This document shows, piece by piece, positions 8,922-18,329 of a stretch of 64,000 nt of DNA (positions are counted from its first letter, which is position 1; each line of letters begins with the position of its first letter). Origin of the DNA: an uncultured Lachnospiraceae bacterium (lineage in GTDB: Bacteria; Bacillota; Clostridia; Lachnospirales; Lachnospiraceae); NCBI GenBank assembly GCA_947176505.1, contig CAMWQW010000013.1, positions 1 to 64,000 on the forward strand, read 5' to 3'. The notes beneath the pieces are model-generated. The model was given only the letters and a program-made list of their open reading frames with translations, did not search any database and was not told where the DNA came from. Position numbers and translations under genes: made by a program.

Positions 8922-9866
8922 CTATATACCTGCCGGATACGTCACCGCATAGTTACTGTCATATATGTTACAAAGCGCCTCATGACTGTTAAATTCCTCG
9001 TTCATTACAAACCCCTTGCTCCATGTCATATAATAACACCACGGCACATGACTCTTCTCAAGCAGCCCGATATCCGGCAGAATGCCGATTTCCGCCAGCG
9101 CTACGGGCTTTCTTTCCTGTGTAATCGAAATCAGTTCCTCATATTCCTTACGGTAATCGGTCTTCGTTCCTTTCTCAGCATACAAATCGCGTGAAATAAT
9201 ATCCACCACATCGTCTCCCGGATATCCTTCCTTAAGCGGACAGTTCCATACCCACAACAAATTGTTCAAATGATGCACATTCACAAAGTACTCATACATC
9301 AGCCGGTATAAGCCTGCCGCCACAACCGGTCCTTTCCTGCCCCACCAGAACCAGCCTCCCTCGGATTCATGAAAAGGTCTCCACAACACCGGAATATCCT
9401 CATCCAGAAAAGGCTTAAGGCATCCTGCCATCACATCCATGTCATGATAGAAAGCTTCCCTCTCTGCAGTTCCGACACGCAGCACCTTCTCCGGATCAAA
9501 CTCCGTCTTCTCGGAATAGAAGCTCTTGTCCCTGCCGCCTAAGGGAGAAAACCAATGCCACGTAAATGCGACAATACCGCCTTTTCTCCCAAAGTCTCTT
9601 GCATGTTCTAATGTATTGCGGTTCTCGTCTATCTCAATCCTGCAGTGCTCATCACCCGTCTCATATCGGATATTCGGAGAATAGGCAAGCAGTTCAAATC
9701 CGCGAAGCGCCGGTTCCTTGCCGGTAATTTCACGAATTTTATCGATTTCCTCCATCGCCACCGTCTGGGTATGCTGTCCGGTGACAATTTTGCGTCCGCC
9801 GATTCCGGTCAGATATTGGAGCAATTTCTTAGCATGATATGTAGCCTGTGGATTTACCGGTGCCAT
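8922..9866 (-). CDS. Glycoside hydrolase family 26 (beta-mannanase-like), cytoplasmic
   Basis: The 314-residue single-domain enzyme carries the GH26 acid/base site in RPFHESEGGWFWWG (near residue 163) and the likely nucleophile in ALAEIG (near 258); FTWHWFSP is another family block. GH26 members mostly cleave beta-1,4-mannan. There is no signal peptide and no carbohydrate-binding module, so it should act inside the cell on imported mannooligosaccharides or a related short substrate. No transporter or mannoside phosphorylase lies next to it. It is first in the leftward run that continues with cobS. Confidence 0.88.
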   Translation of the reverse strand: MAPVNPQATYHAKKLLQYLTGIGGRKIVTGQHTQTVAMEEIDKIREITGKEPALRGFELLAYSPNIRYETGDEHCRIEIDENRNTLEHARDFGRKGGIVAFTWHWFSPLGGRDKSFYSEKTEFDPEKVLRVGTAEREAFYHDMDVMAGCLKPFLDEDIPVLWRPFHESEGGWFWWGRKGPVVAAGLYRLMYEYFVNVHHLNNLLWVWNCPLKEGYPGDDVVDIISRDLYAEKGTKTDYRKEYEELISITQERKPVALAEIGILPDIGLLEKSHVPWCYYMTWSKGFVMNEEFNSHEALCNIYDSNYAVTYPAGI

Positions 9867-10004
9867 ATAAGTTACCTGTGCCTTTCTGTATGAAACATAG
9901 AATTTCCATGAAAATGCTTACTGTCAGCTATTCCTGAAATTCTTCTCAGACCAGTATAACATTTCTCTAACGTGAAATCATCTTTTTTATGGGAGATTTT
10001 ATAA

Positions 10005-11234
10005 TCATCCTCCAGAATTTTCTTCATAAATTTTTTCCCACTCTTCCTCTGTCAAGCGATCCGTATGCCAGCTCGTGCTGTAATCATCTTTGGAAGGAAG
10101 CATTTTGTTGGAAACATACTGAAATCCGCCGTCTTCCAAGGGACGAACCACCACTTCATGAGTATACGCCTTGGATGTTGATTCGCTGGGATACACCGCA
10201 TTGACGGTGAGGGTAACTGTTCCGTCATCATTCGTGACATAATCAACCACTTCCGGATACGGAATATTTGTATACTCTGCCTCGTAAAATCCCCTCGGTC
10301 TGTACTCATATACTTTCTTTTCGGATACATACTTGGTGTGAGAGCGTATCCTATCCTTATCTGCAGGCAGGTATTTCATGAGCATATTTTCAAACTCCTC
10401 CTCCGGAATCTGGTATACCGCACCAATATTTATATTCTCATCCGGCAGATAGGGAACCGGCTGTCCGTAAATCATGGAATAGAAACGGTCAAAAGCGTCA
10501 TAGAAATCAAGTTCGTCATAATCGTCCCCGCTCCAATCACATAAAAACATGTTGTTCCTTCCGTAACCTATCGGAAGCATATAAAGTCTGTTCAATTCCC
10601 TGCACTTTATGTCTAACGGCTCTACTCTTAGGGCTGTCACTTCCGGCACATCGCTCATCGTAAGCACGTAGGACTGCTCAGAATACGAGCTGCCTGTAAA
10701 AATAAGATATCCTTCATTCGTATACTGCCATGAATCGGCGGTATATCTTACCGAACCCGCCTTTACAAAACACACGTTATTATACTGATAATGTTCTTTG
10801 ACTACATCCACCTTTCCTTCTTCTGTACTCAAGTGATACCCGTATAGTTTCTCCGGCGTATCGACCACCCAAATTGTCAACTGTGCCTCTTTCGACTGCT
10901 CTATGGATTCACAGAACCGTAACACCTGTTCTTTCTGTACCATATCAACCTGATTTCCGCTGTCTATGGCAGAGTATCCATGCTCGCCAAGTCTTTTTAT
11001 AATATTTTCTATCGTTTCAAGACTTTGTATTCCATCAACCGTGTAAGAAGCTGTTACTTCATCGTAAATCTCCTGATAAAGTTTTATGATATCATCTGTG
11101 TTCAAATCATCATCTGCAGCACTCACCGAATCCGGTTTTTGTACAAGCTCATTATGCACATCCTGCTGCCCGCCGCATCCGGACATCAACAGAATGCCGG
11201 CAAGTACCATTATACATAACGCATGTTTTTTCAT
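10005..11234 (-). CDS. Lipoprotein of unknown function
   Basis: The product (409 residues) has a short hydrophobic signal ending in a lipobox LLMSGC near residue 20, so it should be anchored on the outer face of the membrane. The body is acidic, with a long tyrosine-rich middle and a beta-rich end; no domain was recognised with confidence. ATG 11234 is chosen because GGAGG sits six bases upstream; the ATG at 11240 would directly abut that site. It is monocistronic on the minus strand. Confidence 0.75.
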   Translation of the reverse strand: MKKHALCIMVLAGILLMSGCGGQQDVHNELVQKPDSVSAADDDLNTDDIIKLYQEIYDEVTASYTVDGIQSLETIENIIKRLGEHGYSAIDSGNQVDMVQKEQVLRFCESIEQSKEAQLTIWVVDTPEKLYGYHLSTEEGKVDVVKEHYQYNNVCFVKAGSVRYTADSWQYTNEGYLIFTGSSYSEQSYVLTMSDVPEVTALRVEPLDIKCRELNRLYMLPIGYGRNNMFLCDWSGDDYDELDFYDAFDRFYSMIYGQPVPYLPDENINIGAVYQIPEEEFENMLMKYLPADKDRIRSHTKYVSEKKVYEYRPRGFYEAEYTNIPYPEVVDYVTNDDGTVTLTVNAVYPSESTSKAYTHEVVVRPLEDGGFQYVSNKMLPSKDDYSTSWHTDRLTEEEWEKIYEENSGG

Positions 11235-11393
11235 AATCATCCTCCATCACATTGTAACTTTAACACGGATATATTATTACACTAATATACCGGCAATGTC
11301 CATAGCTTCATTCTGCACTCCCACAAGTAAATTGATAGAAGCAAAATAGTGGTGTAACCCTCGCAATCTAAGAAAGAGCGGCATGTCTATCAT

Positions 11394-11555
11394 ATGACAG
11401 GACGTGAAAATCAAAAATCAAACGATTTGTTTTTTACATGCAGCTTGATTGACTATATCGCAAGAAAGACCAAAAACAAGAGGTCTTCCGTAGTGAATGC
11501 ACTCGGAAAAACCTCTGTTTCTAAAATATATGACTTGGCTGACGAAATCGAATAA
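11394..11555 (+). pseudogene. DUF3791-like remnant (53 residues)
   Basis: A short plus-strand ORF lies between two minus-strand genes in an otherwise empty 346-base gap. Its product has the FFTCSLIDYIARKTKNKRS and KIYDLADEIE pattern that recalls DUF3791 proteins, small partners found in toxin-antitoxin-like clusters of gut Clostridia. Those are usually some 20 residues longer; here two stops follow ADEIE, so the C-terminus is missing. No good ribosome site precedes the ATG. It is probably the scar of a lost cluster. Recognition is from memory of the family pattern. Confidence 0.5.
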
Positions 11556-11580
11556 TAAAGTACCTGTAAAAAACTCTACA

Positions 11581-14253
11581 TTAATCCCTAAGCCGCTCCA
11601 CGATACTCTTCTTTCGCAGATTCTTATACGCCGCCATCGGCGTAAATACTGCCACCAACAGAAGAATCGGAATCATGATTATAAACGACCAGCTCTGAAA
11701 GCGGTATTCAAAAAACAGAATCATATGATTCAATGCATTTACAATCAGATAAGACAATACACTCCCCACAACCAGACTGATCATTCCTGAAATTGCAATG
11801 TATGCGGTTCCTTCACAAACCAATGTTTTTTGAAGCTGCTCATCGGTCATGCCGATACTTTGCAGCATGGCAAACTCCCGCCTTCTGGAAATAATCCCTG
11901 TTACGATGGCATTGACGAAATTCAGGATGCCGATCAGTGCGATCACGGCGGCAAGGAATACACCGACGGTGGCGATGACTGTCACCATATCATCAAATTC
12001 CTTACGCAAATTTTCTTTCGTCAGATATCCCACCGTCGAATGACTGTCTGCGTATGATTTGACTGCCGCCTCAAAAGCCGTCTGTTCTTCGTCAGATATC
12101 TCATAAGACACCATAAATTTCTGCCAGCACCGCACGGTTTCCTCATCATTCCCATATCCGGTCGTCTCTGCCTTCATCTCCGTAAACGGCAGTACCACCT
12201 CACAGGCATTCCACGGATATATATGCAGATCCATACAGGTCGGAATATCGACAATCGCCATAACCTCGTACTCTTTTTCCTCCAGATTCTCGTATACCAC
12301 TTCAATTGTCTCTCCGGCTTCATTTGTAATCTCACGAAACGTCGAATTCTCAGTGTACATTTCCAGCGTCACCGTATCTCCCGGATGATAGACATGATCC
12401 TCCGGCGGCAGCCAGTCAACTCCGTGCATCTGCCCCAGCAGAACATAATCTCCAGACCGGAATTTCTCTATGTCCAACGTTCCTTCAAGCACCTGCAGTT
12501 TTGACAACAGGTCCTCACTATAGCCATAGCAGTAACCATTCATTGGCCTTTCTCCCCGCAGCAGCTTATCGAGCAACTCTTCACTGTACCGATCCCTCTT
12601 CAGTTTTCCCTCCGCATCTAATTTATGAAGCTCTTCCCGTGCCTTTTCATCCACCTGCAGAGTCGTTCTGAAGCGAACCCACATTTCCTGACGCTTCTCA
12701 ATACCTGACTGTGCATCCGCCAGTTCCAGATATTCCGGCGCAATCTCAACATCAAGATTGCTCACAGAAGAGGATGTAAGATTAATATTGCCCAGCATGA
12801 AATCTCCCGTAATCCGCTGCTCCATAAACTGTTCGATTCTGAAGCTTCTTACCGCAGTCATAATAATCGACATCAGAATCATACTGAATGAGATTGCCAT
12901 TATGACAACAACTGTCGTACGCTTATTTCTTCCGAGATTAGACAGTGCCATGGAGACCGCACTGAATCTCTTCCGTGAGGCGTGTCGTTTCTTCTTTCTA
13001 CCCGCCGGTTTGCCCTGCAGACCTGCTTCCGTATATTTGACCGCTTCAATCGGAGAGATACTGCCCGCAATCTTAGCCGGTTTAAGGCTGCTTAAGAAGA
13101 CTGTCAATAGCGAGAATGCCACACTGAACAATAAAATCCACGGATTGAACCGCAGGGAATCATCCGCACCGTTATAATCCGCAAGACTAAGTACCAAAGG
13201 CAGCGCATACTTACCGATACCGTATCCGAGCGCCAATCCAATCGGAATACCGATTACAGATAACAGCAGAGCCTGACGTCTCACCAGCCTGCGAAGCTGC
13301 CTCTTCGTCGTACCGATGGTCTTAAGCAGTCCGTAAAACCGGATATCGCTGATTACGGAAATCTGAAAAATGTTATAGATAATCAGATATCCTGTAATCA
13401 AAATGACCAAAACCGCACTCAGCACAATCATAACTGCAAACGGGTCCGCCGCCTCCACACGGCTGCTCATATACGCCCAGTTGACGCCGTAATCCAGTTC
13501 CGTTTCCGGCTCATATCCGGCATTTATAATAACAGTCCTCATTTTTTCATCCAGATTGGACGCATTATCAAAGTAAACATTACCGGCATACAGCCCCACA
13601 TCTCTGTCCTCCGGATGCGCTTCCCTCCACCGCAGGAAATCCTCATCCGTCAGGGACCCCTTTAATTTCTCCCAATAACTCTTTGACACAAAAAGCTCAC
13701 TGGCATGCGCCACATAGTCGCCCCGATACCATCCGCTCACGACAAACTCGTCTTCTATCGTCTCGTCCATAAAGCGGAAGGTCAGCGGTATCTTTTCCCC
13801 CAACGCATAGGGCAGATTCAATTCATCGAACACAAACGTATTTACAACAATCTCATTCTCCGCCGTGGGAAGCTGCCCTTCTTCGAGCTCGATGAACATA
13901 TCATGCAGTGTTTCCTCCTCCGGCAGATACCTGATTTCCGCACTCCATTTCACGATATTATCCGCCGTTCCTATGAAAATATTATAGCTGCTCTTAACCA
14001 CCATCGGGTCGGCAGCCACTTTCTCATACTGCTCCTTTGTCGCACCTTTTAAACCCGCATGGAATCTGCCTCCCACTTCCCGCATGGTGCTTTCCTGCGC
14101 CGCCTGCATGGCGCCGCCCACCAGTGAAAAAACTGCCGTAAAAAGAATCCCTGTCAGCGTAATCGCCGCCACTGCAAAAATGTTCCGCACACGGTTATTT
14201 TTCAGACTTCGTTTGGATAATTTGCGGATTGAGGCACCGTTATTATTTTTCAT
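11581..14253 (-). CDS. FtsX-type ABC transporter permease (antimicrobial peptide / lipoprotein class)
   Basis: An 890-residue permease with one N-terminal helix, a large extracytoplasmic domain (about 60-260), three helices at about 270-400, a second large outer domain and three to four C-terminal helices. The two FtsX cores read IGTTKRQLRRLVRRQAL and QSIGMTDEQLQKTLVCEG. It pairs with the ATPase, which it overlaps by 11 bases; GGGAGGTG precedes ATG 14253. Such exporters detach or expel cell-wall-active peptides. The kinase and regulator upstream complete a Bce-like module. Confidence 0.9.
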   Translation of the reverse strand: MKNNNGASIRKLSKRSLKNNRVRNIFAVAAITLTGILFTAVFSLVGGAMQAAQESTMREVGGRFHAGLKGATKEQYEKVAADPMVVKSSYNIFIGTADNIVKWSAEIRYLPEEETLHDMFIELEEGQLPTAENEIVVNTFVFDELNLPYALGEKIPLTFRFMDETIEDEFVVSGWYRGDYVAHASELFVSKSYWEKLKGSLTDEDFLRWREAHPEDRDVGLYAGNVYFDNASNLDEKMRTVIINAGYEPETELDYGVNWAYMSSRVEAADPFAVMIVLSAVLVILITGYLIIYNIFQISVISDIRFYGLLKTIGTTKRQLRRLVRRQALLLSVIGIPIGLALGYGIGKYALPLVLSLADYNGADDSLRFNPWILLFSVAFSLLTVFLSSLKPAKIAGSISPIEAVKYTEAGLQGKPAGRKKKRHASRKRFSAVSMALSNLGRNKRTTVVVIMAISFSMILMSIIMTAVRSFRIEQFMEQRITGDFMLGNINLTSSSVSNLDVEIAPEYLELADAQSGIEKRQEMWVRFRTTLQVDEKAREELHKLDAEGKLKRDRYSEELLDKLLRGERPMNGYCYGYSEDLLSKLQVLEGTLDIEKFRSGDYVLLGQMHGVDWLPPEDHVYHPGDTVTLEMYTENSTFREITNEAGETIEVVYENLEEKEYEVMAIVDIPTCMDLHIYPWNACEVVLPFTEMKAETTGYGNDEETVRCWQKFMVSYEISDEEQTAFEAAVKSYADSHSTVGYLTKENLRKEFDDMVTVIATVGVFLAAVIALIGILNFVNAIVTGIISRRREFAMLQSIGMTDEQLQKTLVCEGTAYIAISGMISLVVGSVLSYLIVNALNHMILFFEYRFQSWSFIIMIPILLLVAVFTPMAAYKNLRKKSIVERLRD

Positions 14254-14941
14254 GAGCGCCACCTCCCTGTGCATAGTCGTCCATAATCCTGCCGTCTTCT
14301 ATATGAATCACCCTGTCGCAAAGCTGAGCAAGCGCCTCGTTATGCGTAATCATGACAATCGTCTGATGGAACTGCTCCCCGGTCAATTTGAGGAGACCCA
14401 ATACTTCCTGCGTCGTCTTACTGTCCAGATTGCCCGTCGGCTCATCGGCAAGAATAATCGCCGGCTTCGTCACGAGCGCACGCGCAATCGCGACTCTCTG
14501 CTGCTGCCCGCCCGAAAGCTGTCCCGGCAGATTATCCAGTTTGCTCTCCAATCCCAGCGTCCGCACAATATTTTCCACAAACGTCTTGTCCACGCTTCTC
14601 CCGTCCAGTTCCATCGGCAAAACGATATTCTCATAGACGCTTAAGATTGGTACTAAATTATAGCTCTGAAAAATAAATCCGATTTGACGCCTGCGGAAAA
14701 TCGTCAAATCCCTTTCATTTAATTCAAAAATCTTCTTACCTGCCACCGTCACCGTGCCGGACGTCGCATAATCGAGTCCTCCCAGCATATGAAGAAGCGT
14801 GGACTTCCCGGAACCGGAAGTTCCCACCACCGCGGCAAATTCTCCTTCTTCTACGGACAGGTCCACACCGTCGAGTGCTTTGACCTGCGTATCACCGTTC
14901 CCGTAATATTTTTTTAAATCATGGGTTTCTAAGATTTTCAT
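14243..14941 (-). CDS. ABC transporter ATP-binding protein (MacB/LolD-type)
   Basis: The 232-residue ATPase has Walker [10 protein letters not shown], the signature LSGGQQQR and Walker B with DEPTGNLDS, the last being characteristic of the peptide/lipoprotein export class. It powers the adjacent FtsX-type permease. The gene is preceded by AAGGAGGAG and a 238-base leader holding two inverted-repeat boxes that fit a BceR-type regulator. Confidence 0.93.
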   Translation of the reverse strand: MKILETHDLKKYYGNGDTQVKALDGVDLSVEEGEFAAVVGTSGSGKSTLLHMLGGLDYATSGTVTVAGKKIFELNERDLTIFRRRQIGFIFQSYNLVPILSVYENIVLPMELDGRSVDKTFVENIVRTLGLESKLDNLPGQLSGGQQQRVAIARALVTKPAIILADEPTGNLDSKTTQEVLGLLKLTGEQFHQTIVMITHNEALAQLCDRVIHIEDGRIMDDYAQGGGAHEK

Positions 14942-14997
14942 ATAACTCCTCCTTACCAGACACCTGTATCATAAATCACACAATCAGGTTTCCGCGC

Positions 14998-15015
14998 GGA
15001 GAATACCTATTCTCC
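14998..15015. promoter_or_regulatory. Perfect 8-bp-arm palindrome in the ABC operon leader
   Basis: ggagaata-cc-tattctcc is a perfect inverted repeat, next to a second palindrome tccgcgcgga at 14991-15000. Both lie between the presumed promoter and the ATPase start. They could form an RNA hairpin in the leader or bind a protein; neither is shown. Confidence 0.45.
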
Positions 15016-15060
15016 AGCATTCTCTTGTGCGGAACTTAAAACCAGTTTAGCAGACTCTTC

Positions 15061-15106
15061 TTACAGTATTGTGACAAGTAGGAGAAAAGATATGACAATT
15101 TTGTCA
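15061..15106 (-). promoter_or_regulatory. Two BceR-like operator boxes upstream of the ABC operon
   Basis: TTACA-GTAT-TGTGA (15061-15074) and TGACA-ATTT-TGTCA (15093-15106) both fit a TnACA-N4-TGTnA inverted repeat, the form described for regulators of Bce-like peptide-resistance operons. Their centres are 32 bases apart, about three helical turns, as expected for cooperative binding. They sit 120-165 bases upstream of the ATPase start and are the likely targets of the regulator at 16124-16888. Confidence 0.6.
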
Positions 15107-15179
15107 GAAGTTAAAGCTTTTCGGAAATATCCGCGCCCTTAAGATAAATCACATAAGACCGCTTAACAACAGGGAATAG

Positions 15180-16127
15180 TTATAATCCGTCCCTATTCAG
15201 CAAGAACAGAGAGAAGCTGCTTCCCTGTCCTACCTTAGATGACACAGTGATATAGCCTTTCTCACACTGCAAAATAAGCTGTGCCAGATGCAGTCCGAGA
15301 CCGCTGCCTTCCTGCTGTTCCACCTCCTTGCTGCGGTAGAATCGCTTGAAAATGGAATTGTACTCACTCTCGGGAATGCCGATTCCCTCATCGGTAATCA
15401 TAATCTTCGTATAGATATCCAGTTTAGTCAAAGTAATCCGTATGCTGCCATGCTCAGGCGAATATTTAACCGCATTTTCCAGAATATTCGCCATCGCTTC
15501 CGCGGTCCACTTCGGATTGTGATAGAGACTAAAATCCTGAAATTCCTCAACGACCAGTTCAATATTCTTAGCCGCTGCCTGTGCATAGACAGTGCCGAGC
15601 GCCATCGCAATTGTCTCCTTGATTCCGGTATTTTTCGCTTCAAAACGGATGATACCGTTTTCCAATCTGGACGCTTTCAGAAGGTCCGCCATCAGCCACT
15701 GCATCTTATCGACTTGCTTTTTTGCATGACTTAAGAAGTCCTTTCTTTCCGCCTCCTTGAGTACAGAATCTTGCAGAATTTCCACATCCATCACGATATT
15801 TGCAAGGGGTGTCTTGAACTGATGGGCAAGATCCGAAATCAATTCCATCACCTGCTCCTTGTCCTCTACAGCCCGATGTTCTTTATAACGCGCGTCCTTT
15901 AAGATGCTCCTAAGCTGGCTTATCACACGAGATTCCCTCGTCTCCGATATATCCGAATGATACAACATATTCTGCTCTTCTGTATCCGTTTGCTCCTTCC
16001 AAAAATCATCTAAAATACGGTCCATCTTCCTCCATTGCCACAGAAAATAGACCGTACTCACGATAAGCGCAGCAAGACACAATACAAGACAGACCGACAA
16101 TATCAAGATTACGATTTGCGCCGTCAT
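15180..16127 (-). CDS. Sensor histidine kinase of the first peptide-resistance module
   Basis: A 315-residue kinase with a single N-terminal helix (about residues 3-28), an H box SDLAHQFKTPLANI near 98, N box ENAVKY, and G boxes DEGIGIP and GSGLGLHLAQ. It has almost no outer domain, which fits kinases that sense through a partner transporter. ATG 16127 overlaps the regulator's stop in an ATGA and has GGAGGAAAG upstream. Confidence 0.92.
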   Translation of the reverse strand: MTAQIVILILSVCLVLCLAALIVSTVYFLWQWRKMDRILDDFWKEQTDTEEQNMLYHSDISETRESRVISQLRSILKDARYKEHRAVEDKEQVMELISDLAHQFKTPLANIVMDVEILQDSVLKEAERKDFLSHAKKQVDKMQWLMADLLKASRLENGIIRFEAKNTGIKETIAMALGTVYAQAAAKNIELVVEEFQDFSLYHNPKWTAEAMANILENAVKYSPEHGSIRITLTKLDIYTKIMITDEGIGIPESEYNSIFKRFYRSKEVEQQEGSGLGLHLAQLILQCEKGYITVSSKVGQGSSFSLFLLNRDGL

Positions 16128-16888
16128 GCTCTTTCCTCCGTTCCAAGGCGTTTCTCTGTGTGACATGTGTCATCGTCTTTCCACAGATAACCGATTCCCT
16201 GTATTGTGCAGATATAATTACCGCCAAGCTTTTTACGGAGACGACTGATATTGACGGAAAGCGTATTTTCCTCCACATAATTTCTGTCCGCATCCCACAC
16301 TCTTTGTAAAATCTGTTCTTTTAATAACGCCTGATTCTTATTCTCCATAAGATATTGCAGCAGGCGAAACTCCGTTATGCTTAAATCCAGTTCCCGTCCG
16401 CCTTGCGAAGCTCGAAATGTCTTGCAGTCTAAAATCACGTCTCCCGATATAATCATACTGTCGGCACCACCGGCGGACTTTGGGTCAGCATTTACCTTTT
16501 TCCGGCTAAGAATATTCCGAAGGCGGATTTTCAGGACAGAAACCGAAAAAGGCTTCACCATATAGTCGTCAGCACCACTCGTAAGCCCCATAATCTCATC
16601 GGTTTCCATATCCCGCGCCGTCAGCATCAAAATGGCTGTGCCGTCTTTGCCGCCCAAAATATTTTCATTGGAGCGCTGTCGTATCTTTTTACAAAATTCT
16701 ATGCCATCTCCGTCGGGCAGGTTTAAATCCAATATCACCGCATCGGGATTTTCTTTCCTATAAAGCACGTTTCCCTCCTGCAGCGTCCGTGCGCTCGTAA
16801 CCTCATACCCTTCCTGTCCCAATGCAAAAGAAATACCGCGGTTTAATCCCTCATCATCTTCTATAATCAATATTTTCTCTGTTTCCAT
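16124..16888 (-). CDS. OmpR-family response regulator of the first peptide-resistance module
   Basis: The 254-residue regulator has a receiver domain (acidic EDD at 10-12, phospho-acceptor in VILDLNLPDG, KPF near 112) and a C-terminal winged helix ending in the ENTLSVNISRLRKKLG block. An insertion of about 15 residues separates the two domains. It is first in the regulator-kinase operon and is expected to bind the two boxes upstream of the ATPase gene. Confidence 0.93.
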   Translation of the reverse strand: METEKILIIEDDEGLNRGISFALGQEGYEVTSARTLQEGNVLYRKENPDAVILDLNLPDGDGIEFCKKIRQRSNENILGGKDGTAILMLTARDMETDEIMGLTSGADDYMVKPFSVSVLKIRLRNILSRKKVNADPKSAGGADSMIISGDVILDCKTFRASQGGRELDLSITEFRLLQYLMENKNQALLKEQILQRVWDADRNYVEENTLSVNISRLRKKLGGNYICTIQGIGYLWKDDDTCHTEKRLGTEERA

Positions 16889-16965
16889 GATTCTATACTC
16901 TCCATGTATGACACATTTCTTTCATCCCGAATCCTATCATGATACTCTCCGGCTCAACAGAATCA

Positions 16966-18027
16966 CTATAACATAAAAAACGTCGTATGGGTAAAACTTT
17001 CTATATCCTTCCCATATCCCCACACGCATTTAATCTGCTCTCCAATCTCATCATACGTCCATCTTTTCCGACTTCTCGCCACGCAATTCGGGTCATTCAC
17101 CTTAAACCCGTACTCATCGTATCCGTAAATCACAATAAAATGTCCCGCCGCAGTAAAATCTCCTTCTCTCATAGCGCATATCAGCACCTCTCCCTGTTCC
17201 AGTGCGTTTCTTAGCGCGCGTTCCGATATTCTATGCTCTGTCACTTCTATACCGTACATGTTGGGCAAATCTTTCATTAGCGCCCATGCGGTGCCCGTTC
17301 CTTCCACATAATAGCCGTTTTCCATGGCATATGCTGCAATCTTGTCCGGCGTGAACATCTCGTCTTCTGTCAAATAATATAAGACCATTGCAAGACAAGT
17401 GGGTCCGCATCCAGCCACTCCTATGTAATTGCTGCTCCCATATGACTGATACCCCCATCTCGGATCCCATTGCAATAGAAGCGGATATTCCTGTTCTTTC
17501 TCCGCCTCGCTCCATCCGCCAATATCGTTCTGTCCTGCCGTCTCATCTATCCTTCCGTTATCCTGTCTTTGCATATACTCCGGATAGCCCGCCACATAAT
17601 CTGCCATCTCCGGATTATTCGCAAGTGCAGCGAGCATATTTTCCGGATAAAGCGAACTGTTTTGGCTGATTTCCTCAATGAGAGGATGATTCTCCCCCAA
17701 CTTGTTAAGCTTCTGAAGGATCTCCGTCCATGTACGGTTACGCGGCTTGCCTACTTCCACTACACTTATGCTGCTGACGTAATCTCCCTTCTCCGCATCG
17801 CTGATTTCATCCTGTTCTTCTTCTCTTGTTTCATAACTCATGTTTTCTATTTTTTGCAGTATCACCTTAAGTTGTTTTATCTGTGCGTTAATGTTTCTCA
17901 TATAAAGAGCCGCAATAATATATGATACGATAAGCAAAACCAGCAGCATTCTCTGCTTCATTTTTCTTTTCATGCGCATCTGTGCCTGTCTCTTACTCAT
18001 TCTGATGTTTCTTACGTCATTTTTCAT
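16966..18027 (-). CDS. Membrane-anchored C39-like cysteine peptidase
   Basis: Of 353 residues, the first 25 are basic, then one membrane helix (MLLVLLIVSYIIAALYM) and a coiled segment, then an outer papain-like domain. Catalytic blocks are GVAGCGPTCLAMVLYY (Cys), AAGHFIVIYGYD (His) and VNDPNC (Asn/Asp), as in peptidase family C39 and its relatives. The substrate is unknown; there is no transporter domain, so it is not a bacteriocin-exporting ABC protein. ATG 18027 has GGAGG eight bases upstream; the ATG at 18042 has none. A 33-residue membrane peptide is encoded 19 bases upstream. Confidence 0.8.
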   Translation of the reverse strand: MKNDVRNIRMSKRQAQMRMKRKMKQRMLLVLLIVSYIIAALYMRNINAQIKQLKVILQKIENMSYETREEEQDEISDAEKGDYVSSISVVEVGKPRNRTWTEILQKLNKLGENHPLIEEISQNSSLYPENMLAALANNPEMADYVAGYPEYMQRQDNGRIDETAGQNDIGGWSEAEKEQEYPLLLQWDPRWGYQSYGSSNYIGVAGCGPTCLAMVLYYLTEDEMFTPDKIAAYAMENGYYVEGTGTAWALMKDLPNMYGIEVTEHRISERALRNALEQGEVLICAMREGDFTAAGHFIVIYGYDEYGFKVNDPNCVARSRKRWTYDEIGEQIKCVWGYGKDIESFTHTTFFML

Positions 18028-18046
18028 CCGGTGTTCCTCCATGCAC

Positions 18047-18148
18047 TCAAATTATGCAATTCATCAATCCCATCCCGACGACACATCCGACAAATCCCAT
18101 GACTGCTACATACACAATGACTTCCGTAACATCTTTTATTTTTTTCAT
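18047..18148 (-). CDS. 33-residue single-helix membrane peptide
   Basis: The start is KKIKDVTEVIVYVAVMGFVG, a basic tip followed by one glycine-containing hydrophobic helix to the C-terminus. AGAAGGGG lies at a normal distance upstream of the ATG, which supports translation. It ends 19 bases before the C39-like peptidase gene, so the two are probably co-transcribed. No leader double-glycine motif is present. The role is unknown. Confidence 0.6.
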   Translation of the reverse strand: MKKIKDVTEVIVYVAVMGFVGCVVGMGLMNCII

Positions 18149-18240
18149 GATACCCCTTCTTTCTGCCGGAACTGAGGAGCTCTTCACACATCCGTTTTGT
18201 ACCGTCCAAAACAGCTTCTGACTCTGCTTAATCGCACAAG

Positions 18241-18274
18241 CTCCCGGCTTTGATACTTTCATCATAGCCGGGAG
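18241..18274 (-). terminator. Hairpin after the exported two-component partner gene
   Basis: CTCCCGGCT pairs perfectly with AGCCGGGAG around a 16-base loop. It follows the gene ending at 18330 on the minus strand, as a terminator would, but lacks a clear T-run, so it may be an attenuator or stability hairpin. Confidence 0.4.
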
Positions 18275-18329
18275 TTGTCTCCTACTTTCATATAAAATGT
18301 GTCATACTTGTCAAATATAGTCCTACTTT

